A model generated the notes under the pieces. The model made no database searches. It had not been told where the DNA came from and saw only the letters and a list, made by a program, of their open reading frames with translations. Both the position numbers and the translations under genes were made by a program. A stretch of DNA of 64,000 nucleotides from Chamaelirium japonicum (lineage: Eukaryota; Streptophyta; Magnoliopsida; Liliales; Melanthiaceae): the NCBI GenBank assembly GCA_947650365.1, contig OX393549.1, positions 34,876,910-34,940,909 on the forward strand, written 5' to 3'. Every line of letters starts with the position of its first letter. Within the stretch, counting starts at the first letter, position 1. This document shows positions 1 through 12,364 of this stretch, in pieces.

Positions 1-93
1 ATAGACAACAAGCCTACAAAAAATCAGCCCATTCTAAAACCTCTAGGTGCATCAAAGGGTGCTGGGTTATTTGCTGGGTCATCCGATCCTGAC

Positions 94-95
<2 letters not shown>
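1..95. repeat. Half of a palindromic element (family P1) abutting an (AT)n tract
   Basis: The segment is nearly identical to the right half of the palindromic element at 24127-24509 (shared motif CCTCTAGGTGCATCAAAGGG and terminal GATCCTGACCC). It ends exactly where (AT)n begins at base 96. The left half lies before the window. It sits in an intron of VPS54, downstream of exon 3. Confidence 0.75.

Positions 96-183
<88 letters not shown>
96..183. repeat. Compound microsatellite (AT)n-(GA)n
   Basis: Uninterrupted AT dinucleotides run to 162, followed by GA dinucleotides to 183. The tract borders the P1 half-element, the arrangement seen at the other palindromic elements in this window. Confidence 0.95.
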
Positions 184-411
184 CTAATTTTGGAAGTTTC
201 AAGCTATCAAAACATAGAACATGAAGCTATCATAAAGTGGGTGTGGGAGCTAAGGCAAAAATCTGGAGAGCATTTCGGTCATGATGGTAATTTGCACTAT
301 AAAGGACCATAGCTACATATGGGTATTAGTGCATAAAGTTGAGTATCAAAGACCCCTCGCCAATGCAAAAGGAAAACAAATAGCAGGAAAAAACTATATT
401 TTTATAACCAC

Positions 412-491
412 CTGTTAATCGAATCTAAGGATGCTGCCAATTGATCCCGAAGATGACGGAAACAATGAAGACCAGCAAGCTCATCAGTATT
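412..491 (-). CDS. VPS54: VPS54 exon 3
   Basis: On the minus strand an AG acceptor (492-494 read as CAG) opens an 80-nt exon encoding NTDELAGLHCFRHLRDQL and AASLDSIN plus two bases, closed by a GT donor at 411-410. This matches the conserved DELTGLHCFRHLRDQ stretch of plant VPS54 that follows the exon 2 peptide. The phase fits exon 2, which ends on a codon boundary. The next exon is not found in bases 1-411 and should lie left of the window. Identification rests on family memory, not a search. Confidence 0.88.
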
Positions 492-1832
492 CTGTTTTAT
501 ATAAAAAGATGATCATTATGGATTGAAACAAGAAAACTAGAATTCAAATTGCAAGTTAAACATGTAAACATTACAGTATATTAAAATATATTGAAATGTA
601 TACATGCTATCAAATTGACCACTAAGAGCGAATTGATCTAACTATATAGTAGATGTGTGTTTCTGTTAAACAATTAAGTGTGTGCATTTGATATTAACCA
701 AATATATTAACCTAACACTTTTATTCTGAAAACAAACATCTGTAATATTATATATAGAATAGTAGCAGAAACGAAGGTCAAAGAAGTCAAACGACAGAAG
801 CATCTCCAAATATTCAGGCACATGAACTCTTGCAAAAGTTTCACATAATTCTGGTTAAATTACATAAAAGGTACTGTTTCAGTCAAATTACAAAGAAGAC
901 AAGTTCAAAACTAGATAGACTAAAGGTAATGTCCTAAGATTGGAGATACATCATACCACTCATTTCTAGGAAAAATTGTAATGTGTCACATACATTTGAA
1001 TATTCATCTAAGATTGGCTGTTTTTGCATATAGTCTCTCAATATGAGCATACCTTTCATAGTTTTTAGTTCAATTTTTATCGAAATTTTCATTTTTTGGA
1101 AGAAGAACTGTAGAAGTGCAATGCATTCATAAATGCATATATAAGCATGCACAAAATAATGTATGAGTGTGGATGTATGTATTTGGTTTCATTGTGCAAC
1201 AATATATAAGCACAAGAATAATTAAAGATTGAACAGAAGCCTTTAATATATTTGAGATTCATTTATAATTTAGCACCCTGGTCAACAAGCGTTAAGATTT
1301 ATTTGGGAGTTTGCAATTAGTTTTCCCACAAGCAGCATTTTCAACCTCTTCTTCCGGTCTCTACTCCGCAGTATCCTGCTGTACTGATTAACAAGTTCGC
1401 ATGTTACTTAGTACTACCATGTTTCAATTAGTATTGACATTTGAGGAACAAGTGTTAAATGAATGTCGATCTTCATTAAGGTTTAAAGCTAAATATGCAC
1501 GAATACAATGACTTGTACTAAAATTAGCAAAGAAATCACAAGATACAGACCCCATACAGTTTATGTAGAGTGTAATAGAGAGAATGAACACATGCATGAA
1601 GACAGAAATAAAAAAATTAAAAAAAAAACTGTGTTGTGACGTATATCAAAAGATCAAGCTAACACACGTGCGCGCGCACATAAACACAAAAAAAAAAAAA
1701 AAGATTAAAGTTGCATAATAAACTTGGAGGTTGCCACAAGAAAGTAAACAAATGATTTTTCATAAACTTTTCAGTAGGAAAAGAGGAGCATGGGGGAGTT
1801 AGTATAGCAACAACAGTATAAGAGGATTAGAC
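492..1832. other. VPS54 intron 2, unique AT-rich part
   Basis: Nothing recognisable is seen here beyond A-rich runs, for example near 1611-1629 and 1688-1702. It is the 3' end of the 21.6-kb second intron of VPS54, read on the minus strand. Confidence 0.6.
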
Positions 1833-2173
1833 CATAGTTCAAAAAACCGGCCGATACCAGTACGTATCATCAGTCAGTACGTACCGGCTATAGCCCGACC
1901 AGTTACCAGTATTGTCCCCCGGTACTGTTCTTTGCCCTTTTTTTCCCCCTTAAACCATGATTTGAACCAATAAATCAATTTTTTTGTAGGCAAATGAATT
2001 AACTTGAGTTAAGATCATGGGCCATCATTGTAAAAGCCCAACTAGGAACAAATGTCTTATGGATACCATTGTAGAAGGCTAGAAGCAAAGGAATAAAAAA
2101 AAAGAAGCCAACAATCGATACTGCCCGGAACGTACCGATTGAAGGATGACCGATACCGTGATTCTAAACCTTG
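1833..2173. mobile_element. Degenerate hAT-like MITE
   Basis: The ends CATAGTTCAAAAAACCGG and TAGAATCACGG-type sequence on the other side form imperfect terminal inverted repeats (left CATAGTTC, right read inward CAAGGTTTAGAATC). The interior is rich in GGTAC/GTACC and CCGATAC motifs near both ends. Flanking octamers GATTAGAC (1825-1832) and GACTAGAT (2174-2181) agree at 6 of 8 positions, which suits an old 8-bp target duplication. Confidence 0.55.
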
Positions 2174-2689
2174 GACTAGATAGAGTAGCCAAGGTGCCGA
2201 TTCCATAAGGTAAGCTGAGATGATGCTCGAGTATGAGGCACAATGATTTGTTTCAGGATTTAAAGGAAACAGTAAGCCAAATGATACCTTGATGACTGTA
2301 AGCTACAAATGTACAAAGTTAGTGGCAAAACAGGTACAACTATTAGCTGTCCTGATAACGAGTAAATTTGAATGAGGTTGAATTAGTAACATAAAAGCAG
2401 CAGGCAACAATGAAGCCAACTAGTGATATGTCCCCCCACATGCAAGCAGCAACCACTAAAAAAAGCCTGTAGTACATTGCCAACGACCAATAAAAACCAG
2501 TAGATTGGTACCTTCGGTGATGTAAAAGTACATGCTAATAACTAATAAGCCTGGAGATGCAAGCTAATCGGTAAAGTGTTAGCATAGGAAGTCGCTAGCA
2601 ATGAAACAAGTTATCTAGTGAAGCCCAAGAAGCGGGACCATAGACAACAAGATTGTGTACGGAACAGAACTCCAAAAATAGATGGTGCC
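2174..2689. other. VPS54 intron 2, no feature seen
   Basis: The stretch is AT-rich, without a plausible exon or repeat that I could recognise. Confidence 0.5.
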
Positions 2690-4104
2690 AAGGATTTATA
2701 TACACACTAGAGTGTTGAACGAAAAACTACAGTTAGATGGAAAACATGGTAGTAACCAGAGGAAGAAACGGACTTTGAGAGGGTATCGAAGCTTCACATA
2801 GGTTGGTGGGTCCAAGTAGGATGAACAGGGGCAAAGTAAGAATAGATGCTGCGGACCGAGAACGAACCATGTGATGTCCAAGCCCTGATAAAAGCGTCTG
2901 GTATTTATGCGAGATCGTAGTCTGAGAGCAAGGTTAGAAGAGAAGAAAGTGCTCTAAACAAAGGGGAGTCCACAAGAGCAGGTAAAAGAAGCGCACAGTG
3001 CAAGTCGAATGGGTGGATGGAAAAGGCTTTACAATTGGAATTGGATGCAAGTGTGAAAAGGGCAGGATATGTGGAAGCAAGGGTGTAGAAGCGGATCTAG
3101 AAAGGTGAAATTCTTGTGGTGACTCATACCGTATGATCCAGTGGCTTTTTACATATGTCGTAAGCATGGTTAATCAAAATGGTCCATTGATGCCCACAGT
3201 GAAACAATCTCGATGACCCCCAGCCTCCCATGTTCTCTAGATGTGCAAACCAAGGATCATCTGACTAGTGGGATACCCTTGTTTGTGTCCTGAACCCCTT
3301 TCCATGGAAAGTTTCTTTTTATCCGATCTAAATGCTTTAAGATCCAAGCCGGTAGCTTGAAGACAGACGTGGTAGATGGGGAGAGCTGATAGGACTACCT
3401 CATGTAGAAAGAAGCTTACATTTCCAAGCAGAGTCTTTTGTCAAATCTATCAAGGAGAGAGGTCTAGTCTTCTTAAACTTGGGATGTATCCCTAAGAAGA
3501 AGGCCCAGGTAGGTGAGGGGGTAGCTGCCAAATGGACTACCAAACAGACCAGCCAGGTGTGTCCCAAATGTATATTACAACCTAGGGGGTCAGAGTGCTC
3601 TTGGAGAAGTTTATGTGGAGGCCAGACATGTGGATGAACTTGAGGTTAATGAAACGTGGCAACTCTCCCTTGCTAAAAAGAATAGTGTCATCCACAAATT
3701 GCAAGTGTGAGATCCCCATTGGCATTACATATTTAAAGAGCCCTCCTAAATGGTCATGTTACTTTGCATATCGGAGCATCTGGTTGAGCACACCACTAAC
3801 GAGGATGAAAAGTAGTGGGGAAAGTAGGTCTTATCTAAGTCCCGAAACAAATGGAAAAGTTTACCCGAAATGCATTGGCTGATCAATCCAATCCAAGTGT
3901 AGCTAAAGCCCCTTGCCTGTAGCATCTGCTTAAGGAAAGGCTAATGAATACAATTGAATGCTTTAGTGAAGTCGAGCTTGATGTGGACTCCCTATCTCTG
4001 TTTCCTACATTTGTGTACAATTTCTTGTGTGCAAACGAAAGTATCAATGATAGATCTCTGCTTCATGAAGGTCGATTGGTAGATGTCAACATGGTCACCT
4101 ATGC
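2690..4104 (-). pseudogene. L1-type LINE ORF2 relic (reverse transcriptase and C-terminal part)
   Basis: Read on the minus strand from about 4104, the translation gives a typical plant LINE reverse transcriptase in pieces: RSIIDTFVCTQEIVHKCRK, then IKLDFTKAFNCI, RGFSYTWIGLISQCIS, and the catalytic block ISHLQFVDDTILFSKGE at about 3665-3715 (FVDD is the LINE form of the YxDD motif). Further downstream FFLWLL near 2760 resembles the zinc-finger/RNase H linker of plant L1 elements. Stops and frameshifts are frequent, and no poly(A) tail or target duplication could be placed. It is dead and is a fragment within VPS54 intron 2. Confidence 0.8.
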
Positions 4105-4488
4105 ATGGTTTTAAACTTTGATTTCGTTTTTGGTTTCGATCTAGGCTGAAACCGAAATTTCGAACAAAATTTCGACCAAAATGATGGAAAATTTTTGAAA
4201 TGGTTCAAAAGGGGGTATTTTGCTATATTTTTAAAAAAAAAATTAAACTCCTGAATTGTTTGAAAAAAACACACATCAAATGTTGAATTATATATATAAA
4301 TTTACATTGTTTACTTCACGCAGAAAAAATCACTCATCATCGCTCGTCCAAGTCAACTTTTCTTCGCTCGTCATCCAACTAAACTCAACATCATTAGCCC
4401 CTGACACACCAACACCACTATAACCTCCGGCTGACGGATCAAGTCCACTGCTGTTGTCGTTGGGTCCAAACTGCACCGGCATCCAGTC

Positions 4489-5017
<529 letters not shown>

Positions 5018-5230
5018 ATCCAGTCTTTCCCAGCTCGCTCATTTGGGTCCGTTTCAAATCTAAGACCACCTATTGAAATTGAGCCATCTCCTCTTCTGTA
5101 TGGATATATGGAGGGTACTCGATATCATCATTTGGTTCCGAACGACCCCTGGTGGATGGAGTCTGGATCTGTCCCTTCTTCGATGACCTGGGGTCTGAAT
5201 CTGAACTCCTTCATATTCTCTGCTCCTTAA

Positions 5231-5988
5231 CAGTATAGTCAAGGCATCGTCTAGGCCATCACCTAGGTATTTTGGGGCTCCAACCGCCTAGGCAGTGGCT
5301 AGGTGGGCGGTGGAGTTTAGGCAGCCGCCTAAGCCACCGCTTGGGTGCCTAGCTATAAGCGCCGCCTAAGCGCCTACTTTTGTAATTGATTTTTTTTTTG
5401 TTTTTTTTTTTAAATTAGTCATGTTTAAATTGAGTTTTCTTGAATCCCATTTGGTTTTATAGATCCATGTTACTTTGTAGATGGCCAACACCATACCATC
5501 ATTAATGGGAAAAAAACTATTGTGTCCCTGTTCTTAGAGTTTGAAGAGGAAAAAGTCGAAAGAGCCATATAAGGATTATTCATAAAAGAATGACGATGAT
5601 GTAGATGATTAGGTGATTTAGATGAGTAATTTCAATTGTTTATTTTGGGATACGTGGTTGTGAAATGTTCCAAAAAATAATAGATTACCTAATATAATTA
5701 TGTTGCTCTTGCTGATATGTGATTAATATTTGCAATGTATAATCATTATGGTTGACACGTGATTCCTATTTGCTGCAATAATAATGGTCTTATAGCTTAC
5801 CATACGCTCTAGATTATACCCATTATCAAATATTATTATTTAGATAATATCTATCTCTAGAAATTAAATTTTATTATGCATAAAACCACAAATTACTTAT
5901 GTACATATATGACTTATATTTATTTAATATATTTAATTTTTATCGCCTAGGCAGGCTAAATCGCCTAGGCATCGCCTTGACTACACTG
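5231..5988. mobile_element. hAT-type MITE rich in GCCTAGGC, TSD CTCCTTAA
   Basis: The ends CAGTATAGTCAAGGC and GCCTTGACTACACTG are inverted repeats with one mismatch. A perfect 8-bp target duplication, CTCCTTAA, lies at 5223-5230 and 5989-5996. Both subterminal regions carry repeated CGCCTAGGC and related palindromic motifs, while the centre (about 5380-5940) is AT-rich and non-coding. It lies just downstream of the BED finger relic. Confidence 0.92.
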
Positions 5989-6184
5989 CTCCTTAATAAG
6001 TGTGTGGCTATTTTGACCTCAATCAGGGCCTTCAAGCACTTTACTAAATCGAGGAAGTAGCCAGTGAGGTGTTGCTTCAACCGTGTAACACTTCAACTTC
6101 CGATTCGTTTGTTAGAGTATCTACACTATGACATTTGTTTCATTGCATCCAAGAAGAACCCGTGCTTCCAACCTACGTCTTTTG

Positions 6185-7982
6185 ACCCTGAATACCTGTG
6201 CAGGGAGGTTGTGAGGCCATCTGTTAAAAAAAATTAATATAAATTTAAAAAAAGTTATAATTTGTAAATACAGATTAATGATTAATTTACAAGATTTTGT
6301 ACCTAGCGAAGAGATCCAACAAATCAGGTGGCAAGATCCGGCGAAAGCGTATCCGGAGAATCCTACGAGATCCGACAAATTTGGGTTATTTGGACAATAT
6401 CCGACGATGTTTTCCAGTAAATCCGCCGAGCTCCGACAGCAAAATCAGACAATTTCAGCGAAATCCGGCAAAGTGACGTCGAATTCCGACGAAATCCGAT
6501 GACTCGGACGAAATTCGGCATCGAATTTTGACGACTCCGCGGCGAGATTCAACGAGGTTTTGATCGAAATCCGACAAAGTTGGGTGGTTTCGATCGAAAC
6601 TAACACCCCCCCCCCCCCCTCATTTAAAAGCCCAGCCAGCCCATGATTTTCTGAAAGCAGTTTTAGCGCCAATATTGTTGAAAGTGCTAAGACAAATGGA
6701 AAATCCACGGAAAGTGTTGGTGGCTGTGGGGCTTCCTCAAAAATCCCAACCATATGAGGAAGCTCTACTAAAAGAGGAAGATCATCAGAACGTAGAGTCT
6801 CCTCAAAGATCTCCATTGATGGTACCGATGGAGATACACCCTAAGTTCAAATCCTGTCGATTATGACTTGTATCTTATCCATCGATTTGTCTCATTCTGC
6901 TTTCCATTCTTTGTACTTTTCAACACTTTCTCCAATATGGGCATCGGTCTTGACATACGCTCAGTCATAGAAAGATTGGTCAAAGGAATAGCCGGGATAG
7001 GAGGACCGGTCATGATGATTGAACATCGTCACAGGAGCTCAGATACAAAACTGATGCAGGATAGCTATGAATCCCACAAGTTTATACCCAATCATCACCT
7101 TGAAATGAGAACTAAGAGAGATAGAGAGGAGGGGGACTGAGGAGAGGAGAGAGACCACTAGGAGTGAACACTTAGGGTTTGTTGGATTCAACATCAACGA
7201 GGGGGAAGATGATGAATCTCATTGGCAGGAAACACTTGCAACGACAATTCCTTATTTCATCATTCAATTATTTTTCATCATAGGGGATGCCTACAAATAG
7301 GCTTACAAGAGATAATCACTAACAAAGATATCGACATCTAAAAGATAAATTTCCTAAATTTAAAAGATTTGAATCTATTCAAATCATACATAAAAAGCAC
7401 ATTTAAAACTGTCATAATTGATAAATCCAAAAAAATTATATTTTAAATAAAACCAAATCTTATCCTTAATACTAGTAAGGATTTATCCTAATTAAATAAT
7501 CTAAAAATAAAATTTTTTAGAAAAAAAAATAATAGTTTATTTAAATATTAATATTTTATTCGAAAAATATTAATACTTAAATAACATCAATTATTTAATT
7601 CAAAAAAAATGAAAATTATAAACCGTCAAGTGCTTTCGCATCATTAATAGGCCACACAAATTAGGTAAGATATGTAAATATATTGGTATCATGATTTCAG
7701 ATTTGTGAGGATTCAAAGGATTTGAAATGATGAAAGCAGAAAAAATGGCTAGTATTAGGTCTACAAAATAAATTAAAAAATAGCGTGCTTGATGGTCAAA
7801 TGTAGGTCATAGAATGCTTTTGCGCATGAAATTTCGAAGAAATATGATTCTTCCGACTTAATGAGGGATCCAATTTGATTAGGCCAGCCTTTTCTCTATC
7901 TTTTGAAGATGTGGTACTGCATCGTAAGTTGAATGCATCATGGCCCTCGGAGTGACTCCAACATAATCAAATCATGGTCATC
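6185..7982. other. Intron 2 segment, possible decayed LTR at the right
   Basis: The part 6290-6600 carries scattered TCCGACGAAATCCGG-like repeats, followed by a C run (6606-6619). On the minus strand at about 7285-7310 the text CTTGTAAGCCTATTTGTAGGC resembles the promoter region of the gypsy LTRs at 57.8 and 62.2 kb, so an old LTR remnant is possible. From 7340 to 7620 the sequence is very AT-rich. No ends or target duplication could be fixed and no gene is seen. Confidence 0.35.
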
Positions 7983-9095
7983 TGATGTAGCCACATCGAG
8001 CTACAAATGCTATTTTGTCTTTATTTTTAGGTTCTAGTTGGTAGTAGTTTTTATTTTGGGTTTCATCGCCTGTCTCCGGACAAAGATCAAATGTCCGGTT
8101 TGTTCTCTACGACTTTTTAGCCTATCGTGTGGGGATTTTGTTACACCCTCTTATTGCATGTTTGGCCACTTATAATAAGCCTAAAGCCAAGCCATTGGTG
8201 CCAATAACCTAGCTTTAAAGCCAATAAAATCCATCCGGGGGTCCCTTAGCAACCTTTACATAAATTAAAGGGATTTAATTTAAGTTGGGGGTGCCCTTGG
8301 CACCACAAATATGATAGATCAGGATTCCAGATCCCTTACTTGCACGGCACACTTCCCGAGGACCCTACCCATGCGATCTTCTTTCCCTCTTCCTCCTTTG
8401 GCATGGAAATCGGTGCCTTCTCCCTCTCTCTTGCGTCTCTCTCCTATTACCTTTTGAAGCCATGAAAAGCTTATAAATAGAGGATTAAAACCCTAGATTA
8501 AAGAGTCTTTTTGAGAAACCCTAAAAGCTTGTCGCTTGATCGAGAGATCGTGGACGTCCTTCGTTCGTCATCGTCTTCTTCGTGGAGTTCTTCCTACTTC
8601 CTCTCTCAATCTTCCTCGTTACCTTCTACCTCCCGTCGTTCATCTTCATCGACCAAAGTTATCCACATAGAGATCTTGAATCTCACGGGTATTATCTTTC
8701 CTCGTTTTTGATAATTATCATATGTTCTTTGGTATCATTGGCTTTCATCACATCCCACCATAGACCCGTAATAAACTCTAACCCTAATTTTGGCTTGGCT
8801 TGCTTGGTATACCGTTGGATCATTATCTGAACCTTTTATCAGCCATTTGCAGGAGTACTTAGTTGCTGAAATTATTATTTGCAAACCCTATTGAGATCTA
8901 ATTTAATCCTATTGTCTTGATTTCTTAATTTGTCATCGTCTATGCATGCTAGCATAATTAAGAAGGCTATTTCTATATGAAAATCTGATCGCGGCTAATT
9001 AGGCGCTTGCTGAATTTTATTTTTAATTGTTAATTTAGATTGTAACTTGTTCTTAAATTACCTAGCTTCCGTGTATCGCAACCGGGTTTGCATCA
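7983..9095 (+). repeat. 5' LTR of the outer gypsy element
   Basis: This 1113-bp LTR is bounded by TGATG and CATCA. A TATA-like TATAAATA lies at 8472-8479. It lacks the MITE that enlarges the 3' copy and an approximately 80-bp block present there. Confidence 0.92.
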
Positions 9096-9097
9096 AT

Positions 9098-9110
9098 TTG
9101 TATCAGATCA
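9098..9110 (+). promoter_or_regulatory. Primer-binding site, tRNA-iMet type, degenerate
   Basis: TTGTATCAGATCA follows the LTR by two bases and differs at two positions from the usual TGGTATCAGAGCA complement of initiator tRNA-Met. Confidence 0.75.
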
Positions 9111-9366
9111 CAGTTCTGCTCCTAGAATCACACGCACATCAACTTGCATGCTGCTGCCCTAATTTTAATTTTTACTTTTTGTTTGTGTAGCATCCATAAT
9201 CAAGCACATTTATCGAGAAAAATATTTTTCACCTATATTGCATGCATCCGGCTAATTAGGACATCTTTACTGACTTGTTTGGTATTAGGGGATCCTAAAA
9301 GATAGCTATCAAAAAAAAATTCCCCAAATTTTTTTTAGAAAACCAACAATCATCGGGCAAGTTCCC

Positions 9367-10096
9367 ATGGGTGAACCAAATCGAAATAATGCCCAAAATC
9401 TGATCCCAAATCCGAATCAGAGTAACCTACCGGCTACTTGGCAAGAGGCCGCTAGCCAACAACAATGCTTCATGGATCAAATACAAACCCAACTTGATCA
9501 AGTCACACTAGCGTTGACTGCTTTCCAAATATCCCCTCGGGGCAAAGCCAATCGAGTAAATCGAAACCAACTTAGCACTGATTATGACAGTGGAGAGTTG
9601 AGCGTGGGCGAAACAATTCCCCAGAGGCGTAATAGGCGTCAACGAGGACGAAAGGAGAGACCACAAAAGGGATGGGATCATGGGATTAAAGTTGATGTCG
9701 GACCCGAAGAGTACCTCGACTGGGTAGATAGGATCGATCAGTTCTTTGAGTGGAAAGAGTGTCCTAAGGATAAGCAAGTTAAGTACATTAGCCTCAAATT
9801 GAAGGGTCATGCCTTGATCTGGTGGAAGCAACTCTAAGCTTTCTGGGTCCGAAAAGAAAAGGACAAGACCAGTTCTTGGGAACGCAAGAAAGGAAAGATG
9901 GACAAAAAATTTCTCCCCACTGACTACAAGCAAAACATCTTTCAAAAGTTCCAGAACCTGAAGTAAAACAATAAGTCTGTAGACGACTACATCAAAAAGT
10001 TCCACAAGATGCAAGCACGCAATGATCTTTACGAAGATGAAGAACAGAGCGTTGCCTGCTATGTTAACGATCTTCGTATGCCAATCCAAGAAGTTG
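9367..10096 (+). pseudogene. gag of the outer gypsy element, 5' part
   Basis: An ATG at 9367 opens a frame with a Gln-rich N-terminus, a basic stretch (RRNRRQRGRKERPQKGW) and the gag core motif EYLDWVDRIDQFFEWKE and LKGHALIWWKQL. A stop ends the first frame at 9837; gag similarity continues in frame pieces (FLPTDYKQNIFQKFQNLK, stop, SVDDYIKKFHKMQARNDL) up to 10096, where the nested element enters after IQEVV. The remainder resumes at 15181 and contains the zinc-knuckle region. Confidence 0.88.
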
Positions 10097-11298
10097 TGAT
10101 GGGATGCAGATGCTTAAAAATTTCAAGTGCTGAATTTTAAACAATTAAAGACATAAATTATGCATGTATAAATCAAATTTCAGCAAAGACTATGGCCACG
10201 GATCATCATTCATTCAGGCCCAAACATATTTAATTCAACAAAGTAATAAAACTGACAAGATAATAATTAATTTCAGATTTTAATGAACAATCCCAGCAAC
10301 AAACACTAACATAACATCAAATAAATAAGCCAAAGTATCAAAGAACAAGTATAGATCTAAGCGATAAAATCCTAATGGATGAGATTCTCCAGAAAACCAA
10401 ATATTTTGAACCCTAACTTAAATTCAACAATAAGGCCGGTTGGAAAAGAAGATTTATCACACGAAAGTATCGAAGGACGATTCAAACCGTGCTTTAGTCA
10501 ATGCCGGCCGCTATCAGAGTCTCCGTTGTTGCAGATGAAGGGGCGAAAGAAGGGGCGTGGTCCAGAAGAAAAGGATGAAGAAGCCGAGACGATTTGATCT
10601 TTGAAGATGGATGATCTCCGCGTCGATCTCCCGCGAAGTCGTAGACGAAGGCGTGGTGACGAGGTAAAAGCTTGCGGAGGGAAGAAGAAGACTGGATGCA
10701 GGATGATTCTTCGGAAGATACGTCGAACAAGCGATCTCGCTTCTCCGTCTAGGGTTTCAATTCAATTCATCGTCCCCTTCTCAATTAGGGTTTGTAGGAT
10801 TTATAGAGGATGAAAAAACAAACAAAAAAGAAAAGAAAGAGAGAGAGAGACGCAGGAAGAGAGAGAGAGGAGGACGCGGGCACGCTTCCCAAGGCGTGCC
10901 CGTGCGGGTATGTCCGCGGGAAAGGAAGGTCGGCCGGGTGAGGGGGTTCGGTTAGGGGGTTTTAGGGTTTTGGCTTCCTTTTGAATCTCATCCATTGAGA
11001 TCTAAACCGACTAAAGATCCTATGGCTAAAAACCTAACATAGAAACGAGTCAGTTCGGCATCTGTGGCTCGAACCAGATGCGAACATGGCTCGCACCTAC
11101 CCAAGCCAGAAATAAAAACATAAATAACTTAAGATCCGTCAGTCGGATCGACAGAAGATAAAAACCAAAGTCATAGATCATCGAACGAGCTTTCCACTGA
11201 TGCAGACGGATTGGCGATCGGCTTCCTGGATCTCCGTAGGGAATGAAAATACGCCATCAGCTGTAAAAATCTGCACGTAGTAGGGCTCGTCTGCATCA
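10097..11298 (-). repeat. 3' LTR of the nested gypsy element
   Basis: This 1202-bp LTR matches 13985-15180 nearly throughout. A candidate TATA box, CTATAAAT on the minus strand, lies at 10799-10806. Its reading frames are non-coding LTR sequence, repeated in the other LTR. Confidence 0.92.
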
Positions 11299-11312
11299 AG
11301 TCCCCCAGACTC
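11299..11312 (-). promoter_or_regulatory. Polypurine tract of the nested gypsy element
   Basis: GAGTCTGGGGGACT on the minus strand directly precedes the 3' LTR, the place where plus-strand synthesis is primed. Confidence 0.75.
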
Positions 11313-11536
11313 AAAAGAGCTCGACTCCTGTCGAGTAGGGTCCTGGATCCGGTGGGGGCTCTCCTGGAAGTAGCCGCAACCTCTGCATCTGCTCGAACTG
11401 CTCTCCCGGGTCCGGTGGCCAAGTAATCAGCCTCAAGTACGCAGCAACTTCATCTGGCATCCCCTGCCCATCAATGCCAAGCGAAGACCTAAAAGCCAAA
11501 ACCAACATCCTCCTCGGCACGGTAAGATCGTCAAGA

Positions 11537-12364
11537 TTACTCAGATAATTTCATGTGATAATAGGGAGATAGGTTGACATGAAATTCAAAAGACATATGA
11601 AAGGAAAGACCGCGGGAGCATAATGTGTTGCGGGTCATCGGCTTGCGCAATAAGCTATGGTTTCTTTGAAAGGCCATGGGGTACGGCTGCAATATGTGGT
11701 GCTCAAAGTGGCATGCGCACGTGGCAAAACAAGTGGATTCTAAACTAGGAAGATTTGTCATGCAATCATTGTCTGGATGCAGTGAATAAAATAAAAAATT
11801 AAATAACTCATCAAGCCACTTGTTATGACTTCGAAAAAGTAAAAATGATGGGCTTTTTGAAATCTGAAAGCATAGCTCAGGAGTACCCCGCATCGAAAAG
11901 TGATCAAACATGGCAAAATCTCTTTTAATGTTTAACTCAACACTTGGACGATAATATGGATGCACATATGAATGGTCTGTGAATGGAAAGATGTCAGGCA
12001 AATGATGAATGCGAGTGCAATTGATGCCTACAGACTCTAAATGCGATGTGCATGCGATGGAATGCAAGATGTTGTCTAATCCTTTCTCAATTGTTAGTGA
12101 ATCAGATGAACACCCTACTAAATTATCTGTAACTGGTGGTATGGGGTGGCTCTGACTCAGGAGAGTTTGAGGTGCGTGGGAACGGTGTCTCCTAAAACAT
12201 GTGGGCCATAAGGTGACGTTGATGTCGTCCTTAAGGAAAGTATAGGTGTTGGCTTTCCCGTGATGTAGTGCATCGCGGTCAAACTGCCATGGACGCCCAA
12301 TGATAATATCAGCAACTTCTAAAGGAAGGACATCACCAAACCTCGTCTCGATATTGTAGCCCAA
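11537..12364 (-). CDS. Open frame after the protease region of the nested element, C-terminal part unknown
   Basis: The 275-codon frame starts inside the protease region: VLPLEVADIIIGRPWQFD is the usual end of a gypsy protease domain. The following roughly 210 residues are unlike any reverse transcriptase. They are rich in His, Ser and Phe, have no YxDD motif, and occupy the place where pol would begin. The frame is open to a stop at 11537 in an element whose gag carries stops and frameshifts, so either it has been kept by chance or it codes for something. It may equally be the antisense of a spacer. I do not recognise it. Confidence 0.4.
   Translation of the reverse strand: MGYNIETRFGDVLPLEVADIIIGRPWQFDRDALHHGKANTYTFLKDDINVTLWPTCFRRHRSHAPQTLLSQSHPIPPVTDNLVGCSSDSLTIEKGLDNILHSIACTSHLESVGINCTRIHHLPDIFPFTDHSYVHPYYRPSVELNIKRDFAMFDHFSMRGTPELCFQISKSPSFLLFRSHNKWLDELFNFLFYSLHPDNDCMTNLPSLESTCFATCACHFEHHILQPYPMAFQRNHSLLRKPMTRNTLCSRGLSFHMSFEFHVNLSPYYHMKLSE

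Noticed and set aside
10379-10995. Frames in the nested element's LTR, repeated at 14267-14877
   Set aside because: Both copies lie inside LTRs; no domain is seen and several frames overlap.
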